Positions 20,932 through 33,500 of a stretch of 64,000 bases of DNA are shown in pieces (within the stretch, counting starts at the first letter, position 1; every line of letters begins with the position of its first letter). The stretch spans positions 1,446,001 through 1,510,000 of the forward strand of contig NC_083526.1 in the NCBI RefSeq assembly GCF_032362555.1, in the 5' to 3' direction. Origin of the DNA: Amyelois transitella (lineage: Eukaryota; Arthropoda; Insecta; Lepidoptera; Pyralidae). The position numbers and the translations under genes were made by a program. The notes beneath the pieces are model-generated. The model saw only the letters and a list, made by a program, of their open reading frames with translations, made no database searches and was not told the DNA's origin.

Positions 20932-23900
20932 ATGAGATTAACTCTACGATTGTTTTCTTCGGTTGTGCAAAAGAGACCGTTTTATGTAACTACGCCGATA
21001 TTTTACGTAAACGCGGGTAAGTCATTTGTAATGTTTACTTATTTTATAACCTCCAAGCTGTGTTTACACTGTTCTAATTGAACTCGAAGTTATCTTTAAT
21101 CAGTAATTGGTTCTAATTAATCGTAAGTAATATTTTTTATCATTTGCGTCTGTAGATTTTAATAAAAATTCCACTTAATAAGAACATTTCAAATCCTATA
21201 ATGTATTTAATTTTTTTTTGTCATATGTATTTCACATTAACCTAATATTGTTATTGCAGCACCTCATCTAGGTCACCTCTACACAGCGTTGGTAGCTGAT
21301 GCCGTCCAGAGATTTGAGAAACTCACAAATCCACATTATGAAATCATATTCAGTACAGGTTAGTTTAAACCATTTAATAACATAGGGAGACCAACACTTA
21401 TAGCTATATTATATTCAAATAGAAATAAAATATATATCCTTATAAATATTATTGACATTTAAATTTTGCACCTCCAAACCTCCAATTAACCCCTTACCTA
21501 TTAATTTGACTGAAAAACATAGTTTAAGTATGCCAATTCATGTTTAGTTGCATTGATATAATGTTAAACATATACACATTTAATTGATTATAATAAAGTA
21601 ACATTACAAACTAATGAAAATAAACTAAGACTAAATATGAACTCGTAAAAAATATATTATTATACTTTATCTGAAAAAATGTGGTGCTCTTGTGACATGG
21701 TCCCAAGAACTCTAATCCTTTGCATGAGATAAGCCCCTGTTTTCACTACATGGAGCAAGCAATACATGGAGCTGCATGTTTAAACAACTTTTTAGAGCTT
21801 GGACATTTATGCTCAATTTGAACTACATATTTTCAGAAACTAGGTTAATTTAATTACTTTTGAATAAAACACCGAGTGGGTAATTTTTTTTTCTTGCAAT
21901 TTTATAATCGGAACTTTATTTTTCTTTACCAGGCACAGATGAGCACGGCACGAAGGTTCAACAAGCGGCTGCCAAAGCCAACCTCTCGCTAGCTGAATAC
22001 TGCGCGAACATATCAAGCGAATATGCTAGCCTCTTTAGAGATTTCGGTGTGGAGTATACGGACTATGTGAGGACCACGGAGGAACGACATAAAAAAGCTG
22101 TTAGGCATTTTTGGGTGAGTGCAGATGTATTCAATCCATCTGGTTATATAATCCATTGTTTAGTTGCCGTGTGGTTTCCGTCACTTTAGAATAGAACCAC
22201 TCCATATCTGTCCCATGTACCTATATAGTTAAAGGTGACTAATGGATAGGCTTATAAACTTCTTGTAGGCAATGGGCTAAGCAATCTATCACTTTTTGAA
22301 TCTCAATTCCACCATGAAGTCATACAGCTGAATGTGGCCTTTCATTGGCTTTGTCTACCCCGCAGGAGATTTAGACGTGAGAATATATGTATAGTCTAGT
22401 TTAAAAAATATATGTACCAATTACAAGTTCAATCTATATCAATGTGTAGTGTGTAGTAGAAATGCGATACACAAAGTTCAAACTGCCTTACCGCTGCATC
22501 CCTTGTAGGGCAACTTTACCCTTTTTATACTGTGCACAAGCTAAATTTGATGATTGTGCATGGTCCCTTAATCGACTTTAACAATATCCAAGGAAAAGAT
22601 ATGAAGTCATCCTGTTCTAAAATGCTGTGTGAACCACGCTGCTAACTGTTGTATTGTATGAATATAGATATAATATATTTATATGTATATGCTATTATGC
22701 AAAAAATTTTTCATAACATAGATCTAAAAATAACTGGATACTTACTCTTATCTAACATCAATCAAAATATGGTACTCTGTGATAAAGGTTTAACCCACAT
22801 ACATAAAAATTACACTGTAACTGTGTCATACTATAAAGGTTCATTATACCGACACTTATACATATATATATACATAACATACATAATTATAATCACAGGA
22901 ATTTCTGAAAAGCCTATATTAAACTCTGAAGGTCTATTCTATCTCTGTGCCAAAATTCGTCAGAATAGGTCAAGTTGTTTTTAAGTTTATTCATACTAGA
23001 GGCCGCCCGCGACTTCGTCTGCATGGAAACTCTATCAATCCCGCCGGAACTCCAGGATAAAATGCCTATATGGTATTCTGGGTCTTCAGCTACCTACACA
23101 CCAAATTTCATCGTAATCGGTTCAGTAGGTTTTGCTTTAAACATCCATTTATTATATTAGTAGGATATATATGCTCCAATCCGTGAAATCTTTGCTTGCG
23201 CGATTTCGACTTTTTCTGTTTTTTACTTGAAAGCGTTGCGTGATTTTTTTTGTGACTTGTGTCGTAAAGATGCCGCCAAATTTTTTATATTAGTATGGAT
23301 TATCTAACTACTTGTATATATTCCTACTGCAATTAAATTAACTATCTGACTTTTTGCAATTGGAAAATACTTTAGTATTTTTTCCTTAAACCTATGAATC
23401 AACTGGATAAGGATATCTTATTTTATTTTCCTTCCTATTATATTGAGCCATGTGGTTACCAGCGTTTTAGAATAGGACCACTCCATATCTTTCCTATACA
23501 TGTCGTAAAAGCCGTATAAAGGATAGGCCATGCCATAAACTAGGAATTCTGCTTGTAAGCGATGGGCTAGCAACCTGTCACTATTAAAAACTCAATTCCA
23601 TCATTAAGCTATACAGCTGAACGTGGCCTTTCATTCTTTTCAAGACTGTTGGCTCTGTCTTCCCCGTAAGGCGTAATAGATGTGATTATATGAATGAAAA
23701 AGTAGCCGTTAAAGTGAAGAATAGAATTTCAGTTCGTTGCTCTGATTTAAATGCGATTTTCTCAGATTTATTTTAATCAACTTAAATATAATAATTAAAA
23801 TATATTTTTCCCCCCGCCTCTCTAAGGGCGCACCCTTCCCCCCCCCCTTATGTCCTCAAAAAGATTGTTTTTATAGACTAAAAGACCATTTATCGAGGAA

Positions 23901-26900
23901 GGCTTTAAGCTATAGACCATGACGTTGCAACTATTAGGAGCGCAGAAATAATGGAAAATGTGACAAAAAAATGGGGAAAATTATTCATCCTTGAGGGCTT
24001 CAATGATGCCAAAAATTACTATTCCACGCGGACGAAGTCGCGGGCACAGCTAGTTGAATGATAAAAACTAACTCGACATAAATGGGTTGAGGAAACAAGC
24101 CAACATTGACATTTTTATAGCATTTTTTTATAATGATTGTTGATTGGTTGGAATTATTGTTTTATGTAATTTCGTAATGTCAAGCTCCACTGAATACGGA
24201 GTGGAAAGAAATATTCAAAATTTCGTTTTAACTGCAAGATTTTAACCCCTAATCTAAAAGTGAGGAGTGTTAAGTTAAGATATACCTACACTACATGAAA
24301 AAGTTTAGTCTATCTCTGTGTCATCTGGATTCCTGGAGTGCCGTGTGGTTACCGGCACGAGTATAAAAAGAAGGGATAGGATCTCTCCATCTTTTTCCCG
24401 TGGATTTCGTAAAAGGCGATTAAGGGATAGGCTTATAAGCTTGGGATTCTTCATTTAGACGATGGACTAGCAAAATGTCACTATTTGAATCTCAATTCTA
24501 TCATTGAGCCAAACAGCTGAACGTGGCCAATCAGTCTTTTAAAGACTATTGTGTTTGCGGGGTAAACAGTCTTTTTAAGGCTCTGTTTACCCCACAAGGT
24601 ATATAGACATGACTATATATATGCATGTAATAACCGGATTACCCCGTAATTGATAAAGATGTCATTATATATGTATGTATGTACAGCGGGAACGTAAATA
24701 TAATCACATACATACATATAGTCACGTCTATATCCCTTGCGGGGTAGACAGAGCTAAAAGTCTTGATCAACTGAAAGGCCACCTTCAGCTCTTGATCTAC
24801 GACTGAAGAGCTACGTTACGTACCTATGGCTTACGTAACTACTCAAGTATTTTTTTTGTTTGTTTGTAAACTCTTTATTGCACATAAAAATGAAAAAAAA
24901 ACAAAAACAGAACAGTCATTGGATATAGAAGAATGTGTACAATGGCGGACTTATCCCAATTGTGATTTCTTCCAGTCAACCAAAATAAAAAGGAAAAGCC
25001 ATAATCAAAGAGGCAGCGCAGATTAAAAGCATTGAGGATGCGTTACAACAATCAATTAATTACAAACTAATTAATGATAAACATACATAAATAAAATATA
25101 TATAAACTTACATAAATATAAGTACACTCAAATGTTAGATGCATCAGAATACAGTCTTTTTATTAGTCTTTTGATTTTTTTAATTTTTTTTTTGTTTGTT
25201 TGTAATATCTTTACTGCATAGATACTCGTATATAAAACTTTTTTTTTCTTATACTTACAGAAAGAATTAGTGGACCGAGACTTTATATACAAGGCTAACT
25301 ACTCGGGCTGGTACAGTGTCAACGATGAGAGTTTCGTCCCAGAGAGTCACGTCAAGGACGAGGTCAGGAATGGGGAGACTGTGAGTATATTAGATAAAAA
25401 TTAAATTTATTCATATATATTTTACTAGCAACCCGCCCCGGCTTCACACGGGTGCAAAATTATAAATGTTTATTATACATAAAAACCTTCCTCTTGAATC
25501 ACTCTACCTGTTACAAAAAACCGCATCAAAATCCGTTGCGTAATTTTAAAGATTTAGGCATACAGACAAACAGACTAAAATAGCGACTTTGTTTTATACT
25601 ATGTAGTGATTTTCTTGAAATCAAATATTGACAAATATGAAGTAGTAATTTTTTTATTTTTTATTTATTGCAACAAATTTACATAAAAATTTTCATTATT
25701 TTATTAAGAATTAATTAATTGACTTCAGTGACTTGTGTATAATTTTATAATAATTGCATGCCATAATTCATAGCTGACCAGGAGGAATTATGTTCTGTTT
25801 TTACACCTTTTGTAAACCCTAGTCAAAAGCAAATAAATATTCTATTCTATACTGTGCCGTGTGGTTCCCGTCACCAATAAAAAAACTAGAATAGGACCAC
25901 TCCCATCTCGTTCCCATGGGTGTCGTAAAAGGCGGCTAAGGGATAGGCTTATAAACTTGGGATTCTTCTTTTAGGCGATGGGCTAGCAACCTGTCACTGT
26001 TTGAATCTCAATTCTATCACTAAGCCAAATAGCTGATCGTGGCCATTCAGTCTTTTCAAGACTGTTGGCGCTGTCTTCCCCGCAAGGGAAATAGACGTGA
26101 CCATATGTATGTATGTCTTAGAAAGACTGATGGGCCACGTTCAGCTGTTGGGCTATTTTTTTTACATATTTCATTTTATAATATTTTACATGGATACATA
26201 AGTAATAACTATCCTCTTAATTATTCAATGGTTGTTTGGAAGAGATCCCTAAATGGGATAAGTCCGCCTTTGTATATATAGACATATGTATATCAGCTGT
26301 TTGGCTTAACGATAGAATTGAGATTCAAATAGTGACAGGTTGCTAGCCCATCGCCTAAAAGAAGAATTCCTAGTTAATAAGCATATCCCTTAGTCGCCTT
26401 TGACGACATCCATGGGAACGAGATGGAGTGGTCCTATTCTTTTTTTTTTGTTTTTATTGGTGCCGGGAGCCACACGGCATCTAATTTGATAATGATTATT
26501 TGATGTATTAAATAATTTAATATTTTATTTTTAGGTGAAAGTGTCTTTGGAGTCGGGCCATCGCGTGGAATGGACGGAGGAGATCAACTATATGTTCAGA
26601 CTGAGCGCGTTCAAGAATGATCTGCAGGAGTGGTTGAAAAACGGTGAGTGAGCATCTATACATACATACATACATACATACATACGCCTTTTACGACATC
26701 AATGGGAAAGAGATGGAGTGGTCCTATTCAAATTCAAATTCAAAATTTTTATTCATTATTATAGGATATACATATACTACTAGAGGCTGCCCGCAACTTC
26801 GTACGCGTGGAATCAATCCCGCGGGAATTCCGGAATAAAAAGTAGCCTATATGTTATTCTAGGTATTCAGCTACCTACATACTAAATTTCATCGTAATCG

Positions 26901-29900
26901 CTTCAGTAGTTTTTGCGTGAAAGAGTAACAAACATCCATACTGACATCCTGACATACTCACAAACTTTCGCATTTATAATATTAGTAGGATATCGCTTAA
27001 TAATTGTCGTATGGTTTAACAACATTGGTTGACGTCAAATAAATTACTTAAAAACTAAGTTTACTGCCGCTTCCAAGGCGTCAGTGCAGAAGAAGCGGTA
27101 ACAAACTGCACTGCAGCATTTTCTTCAACAACGTCAACTTCACAATATTAAATTATACTTAGAATAGATGATATATAAAGATGAATATTCTTTTTTGTAT
27201 TGGTGCCGGGAACCACACGGTACATCTATACTAATATAGCTAAAGCTGAAGAGTTTGTTTGTTTGTTTGAACACGCTTATCTCAAGAACTGCTGGTTCGA
27301 ATTGAGAAATTCTTTTTGTGTTGCATAGACCGTTCATCGAGGTAGGCTTTAGGCTGTTCTCGGCTCTGTCTAACCCGCAAGGGATATACACGTGATTATA
27401 TGTATGTACATACATACATAAAATCACGCCTCTTTCCCGGAGGGGTAGGCAGAGACTACCTCTTTCCACTTGCCACGATCTCTGCATACTACTTCCTTCG
27501 CTTCATCCACATTCATAACTCTCTTCATGCAAGCTCGGCGGTTTCGGGTACTTTTGATCTTTTTGTATGTATGTATGTATGTTTATACTAATAATAGATA
27601 GTGATTTTATAATCAACAGACGGCGTCATCACACCGAGCAAGTACCAAAAGCAGCTCCAGGAGATGCTGGAGAACTCGACGCATCTCCCCGACATATCGG
27701 TCAGCCGGCCGGCTTCCAGAGTGCACTGGGCTATAAGGGTGAGTGTTTCCGTCTCTTTCTCTCACGCTCCTGATGTCGTAAAAGACGATTAAGGGATAGG
27801 TTTTTCCAGGGTGCACTGGGCTATAAGGGTGAGTGTTTCAATCTCTTTCTTTCACGCGTGCCGTGCGGTTCCCGGGTGTTTAATATGGAGCCACTCCTGA
27901 TGTCGTAAAAGACGATTAAGGGATAGGGTTTTTGCAGGGTGCACTGGGCTATAAGAGTGAGTGCTTCCGTCTCTTTCTCACACGTCTGCCGTGCGGTTCC
28001 CGGGTGTTCAGAATGGAGCCACTCCATGTCTTTCCCCACTGATGTTGTAAAAGACGATTAAGGGATAGGGTTTTTCCAGGGTGCACTGGGCTATAAGGGT
28101 GAGTGTTTCAATCTCTTTCTTTCACGTCTGCCGTGCGGTTCCCGGGTGTTTAATATGGAGCCACTCCATGTCTTCCCCCACTATTGTCGTAAAAGACGAT
28201 TAACGGATACAAATAAATTCAAATACTTTATTTGCTATAAATGCGGTACAATTATAATACTTAGATAGGATTAATAACTTGGTAACCTCTTGTAGGCGAT
28301 GGGATCAGGGATTTCTTCTAGTCAACGGCAGTTTTTATAATTGATTAAAAATTGTAGGCAACCTTCTTGCTAGACTCCCATAGCAACGGTTGCCATGGTC
28401 TTGTTAGTGATTTATGTCAAAAATAATTTTTATTGTAAAAAGCTTCTCAACTTTTATGTTCATAATATAATTATTTTACATACATACATACATAAAATCA
28501 CGCCTCTTTCCCGGAGGGGTAGGCAGAGACTACCTCTTTCCAATTGCCACGATCTCTGCACACTTCCTTCGCTTCATCCACATTCATAACTCTCTTCATG
28601 CAAGCTCGGCGGTTTCGGGTACTTTTGACCTGACCCTTTACCAGGACGTCCTTAATTTGATCAAGATACGTTCGTCTAGGTCTTCCCACTCCGACCTTTC
28701 CCTCTACACCCTCCATGTATATCTGCTTAGTCAACCTGTTTATAATTATTTTAAACTGATTATTTTCTTCACTTTTCTCCTTCTCACTTCTGTAGGAATA
28801 ACTAACTTTCATAACTATACTTCCTACAACTGGTGACCCCGAAGAACACAAGTTATGAACTTGACGGCCTCTGTGGCTCAGCGGTACTACGCTTGTCTGT
28901 GACACCGGAGGTCCCGGGTTCGAATCCCGGTCAAGGCATGATGAGAAAATAACTTTTTCTGATTGTCTTGGATGTTTATCTATATAAGTATTTATTATAA
29001 AATATATAGTATCGTTGAGTTAGTATTTCGTAACACAAGTTTCGAACTTACTTCGAGGCTAACTCAATCAGTGTAATTTGTCCCGTATATATTTATTTAT
29101 TTATGAAAGTTAGTTATTCCTACGAAAATGTGTTTTTTTTTTGTTTTTTTTTTGTCCAGGTACCAGACGACGAGGAGCAGAGCATATACGTGTGGCTGGA
29201 CGCGCTGGTCAACTACCTGACGGCGGCGGGGTTCCCGGCCGCGCGCGCCTGGCCCGCCGACCTGCACGTCGTCGGGAAGGACATACTCAAGTTGGTGGTT
29301 GACTCTCTATCTCTCTCTTTTCTAATTTTTCTCTCTCTTCTCATTTTGTCTCTTTCTCTGTTATTGCTCTCTCTTATTTCTCTCTCTCTCTCATATCCTT
29401 TTGTCTCTTCATCATTTCTCTCTATCTCTCTCACCTCCCTTTCTCATATCTCTCTCGTATCCTTTAGTTTCTCTCTCATTTCTCTCTATCTATCTCACCT
29501 CCCTTTCTCATATCTCTCTCGTATCCTTTAGTTTCTCTCTCATTTCGCTCTCTCTCTCTCAACTCCCTTTCTCATATCTCTCTCGTATCCTTTAGTTTCT
29601 CTCTCATTTCGCTCTCTCTCTCTCACCTCCCTTTCTCATATCTCTCTCGTATCCTTTAGTTTCTCTCTCATTTCGCTCTCTCTCTCTCAACTCCCTTTCT
29701 CATATCTCTCTCGTATCCTTTAGTTTCTCTCTCATTTCGCTCTCTCTCTCTCACCTCCCTTTCTCATATCTCTCTCGTATCCTTTAGTTTCTCTCTCATT
29801 TCGCTCTCTCTCTCTCAACTCCCTTTCTCATATCTCTCTCGTATCCTTTAGTTTCTCTCTCATTTCGCTCTCTCTCTCTCACCTCCCTTTCTCATATCTC

Positions 29901-30482
29901 TCTCGTATCCTTTAGTTTCTCTCTCATTTCGCTCTCTCTCTCTCAACTCCCTTTCTCATATCTCTCTCGTATCCTTTAGTTTCTCTCTCATTTCGCTCTC
30001 TCTCTCTCACCTCCCTTTCTCATATCTCTCTCGTATCCTTTAGTTTCTCTCTCATTTCGCTCTCTCTCTCTCAACTCCCTTTCTCATATCTCTCTCGTAT
30101 CCTTTAGTTTCTCTCTCATTTCGCTCTCTCTCTCTCACCTCCCTTTCTCATATCTCTCTCGTATCCTTTAGTTTCTCTCTCATTTCGCTCTCTCTCTCTC
30201 AACTCCCTTTCTCATATCTCTCTCGTATCCTTTAGTTTCTCTCTCATTTCGCTCTCTCTCTCTCACCTCCCTTTCTCATATCTCTCTCGTATCCTTTAGT
30301 TTCTCTCTCATTTCGCTCTCTCTCTCTCAACTCCCTTTCTCATATCTCTCTCGTATCCTTTAGTTTCTCTCTCATTTCGCTCTCTCTCTCTCTCTTACCT
30401 CCCTTTCTCATATCTCTCTCATATCCTTTTGTCTCTCTCTCTCTCTTACCTCCCTTTCTCATATCTCTCTCATATCCTTTTG

Positions 30483-30515
<33 letters not shown>

Positions 30516-33500
30516 ATTTCTCTCACCTCCCTTTCTCATCTCTCTCTCATATCCTTTTGTCTCTCTCATCACTCTATCTACCAAGTGTGTATATCATCAG
30601 CCTCTTTGTAACAATCTCTAGTCACTTTGTGTTATCTCTATCATCAGTCAATTTCATTAATATCTTTGTGATGCAGATGGCATAATATATCACAAGCCTC
30701 ATTGTAACAATGAGGCTTGGCATATCTATCATCAGTCTTTTTCTGCTGTGCCCATCATCAGTCTCTTTATGATATTTGTCATTCTACCCCTGTTCCTATT
30801 AAATCTGTCTCTTTCTGATGTAGCTTTGTCTCTTTTTGATATTACTATTGCTCTTGCTGTCTCTTTTTGAAATTACCGTCTTTTTCTGATATCTCGAAAT
30901 AGGAGTTGCTTTTCTATCTCTTAATATCAGTACTCTCTTTCTTAGGAGATTCGGCTCGAAATTTTTAATGTGTTTTTTAAATAAATATAATCACGATCAT
31001 AATAAATCATTCATTCATTCATTCATTCACGTCTATATCCCTTGCGGGGTAGACAAAGCCAACAGTCTTAAAAAGACTAATAGGCCACTTTCAGCTGTTT
31101 GGCTTAATGATAGGATTCAGATTCAAATAGTGAAAGGTTGCTAGCCTATCGCTTAAAAGAAGAATGCCAAGTTAATAAGCCTGTCCCTCAATCACCTTTT
31201 ACGACATCCACGGGAATGAGGCGGAGTGTTACCCTATTCTTTGTTTTTTTTTTATTTGTTGCCGAGAACTACACGAGAGAAGTTAATTTAATTAAAGAAT
31301 AATATATAATTAACTTAGTTATAAGTATACAGAGATCGTGGCAAGTGGAAAGAGGTAGTCTCTGCCTACCCCTCCGGGAAAGAGGCGTGATTTTATGTAT
31401 GTATGTACGTATGTAACTCATATTAATGACACTACTACCACCAACTCGAGTTATGTATGTATGTATCATATGATTAATTATCTATGAGTGTCAATGTCAT
31501 TGTCAAGAGAGATAGACTAACAGTTTGTAACGGACATACAATAAAACAGTTTGGGATGGCGTCATCATGCGACAGAAGTTCGAATGTGTTTTTTATTTCA
31601 TAAATTCCTATATGAAACAATGTATGTCTTAACAATGCCATTACCCCCACCAACCCGAGTTATGTATGTATGTATGTCTTAACAATGCCACTGCCACCAA
31701 CCCGAGTTACCAGATGGAGTAATAAATGAAATGCAAGCTTATTGTAGGCAACAGTTTATATTTAAGTTAATGAGCACTATATCACTCAATACACACTATC
31801 CGCCATGACACATTAGGTTAGAGCGAGACAGCTACATACTAAACGAAAGAGATACAAAAACAAACCTTATTACATTGTATAACAACACCCCCTATGTATG
31901 TATGTATGTCTTAACAATGCCACTACCACCAACCCGAGTTATGTACATACATACATACATACGATCACGTCTTTAACCCTTACGGGGTAGACAGAGCCAA
32001 CAGTCTTGAAAAGACTGATAGGCCACGTTCAGCTATTTGGCTTAATGATAGAATTGAGATTCAAATAGTGACGGGTTGCTAGCCCATCGCCTAGAAGAAG
32101 AATCCCAAGTTTATAAGCCTATCCCTTAGTCGCCTTTTACGACATCCACGGGAACGAGATCGAGTGATCCTATTCTTTTTTTTTTATTGGTGCCGGGAAC
32201 CACACGGCACCCGAGTTATGCATGTATGTCTTAACAATGCCACTACCACCACCTACCCGTGTTATGTATGTATGTATCATATGATTAATTATCTATGAGT
32301 GTCAATGTCATTGTCAAGAGAGATAGACTAACAGTTTGTAACGGACATACAATAAATTAGTTTATAAGCCTATCTCTTAGTCGCCTTTTACGACATTCAT
32401 GGGAACGAGATGGAGTGGTCCTATTCTTTATTTTATTATGTCTTAACAATGCCACTACCACCACCTACCCGTGTTATGTATGTATGTATGTCTTAATAAT
32501 ACCACTCCCCCCCCCCCACCCGAGGTTCCACGGCATCTACTGGCCGGCGTTCCTGCTGGCGGCGCGCCTGCGCCCGCCGCGCCGCGTGCTGTGCCACGCG
32601 CACTGGACGGCGGCCGGCGTCAAGATGTCTAAATCCCTGCACAACGCGGTGTGCCCGCGCGCCGCGCCCGCCGCTGCGCACGCGCTGCGATATCTGCTGC
32701 TCAGGGAGGCCACAATGGCGCAGGACGCTAGTGAGTTGTGTTGTTGTGATTAGCTGTGCCCGCGCGGGATAGTTATACATACATACGTACTTATGGTCAC
32801 GTTTATGTCCCTTGCGGGGTAGACAGAGACAACAGGCTTGAAATGGACTGAATGGCCACGTTCAGCTGTTTGGTGTAATGATAGAATTGAGATTTAAATA
32901 GTGACAGGTTGGCTAGCACATCGCCTTATCCTAGCCTGTCCCTTAGTCACCTTTAACGACATCCATGGGAAAGAGATGGAGTGGTTCTATTTTTTTTTTG
33001 TATATAATAGTTATTTTGGGCATCATTGAAGCGATCTAGGATGAATAATTTTCTCCGGTTTTTTTTCTCATTTTCCATTATTTCTTTGCTCCTTTATGTA
33101 TATGCAGCATGATGTTATATGGCCTGAAGCCTTCCTCGATAAATGGTCTATTCAACGCAAAAAGAAATTTTCAATTCGAACCAGTAGTATCTGAGATTGT
33201 ACAAACAAACTCAGCTTTATAATATTAGTATAGATACCTAGGTATTTTTGTTAAGGAATTAACGATTGCTCTTTCTGTCATAGCTCAGAATAGAATAGAT
33301 TTTTTTTTTCAAAATTTGATACAAGTTTATTGATGTCACATCACTTTAATCTATTTATAACTACTAACGCTTCCAAAGCGCATTTGTAGAAGCGGCGGAA
33401 CAAACTACACTGCAGCGTTTTCATCAGACGTCAATTTACAAATATAGATAGCTCTCTGAAATCTAAATCGTGGACGAATGCACATTGTCTAAATAAAAAA

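Noticed and set aside
29103..30611. Serine/leucine-rich plus-strand frames ('SLSLSL...')
   Set aside because: They come from the pyrimidine tandem array in MARS2 intron 7 and have no coding character.
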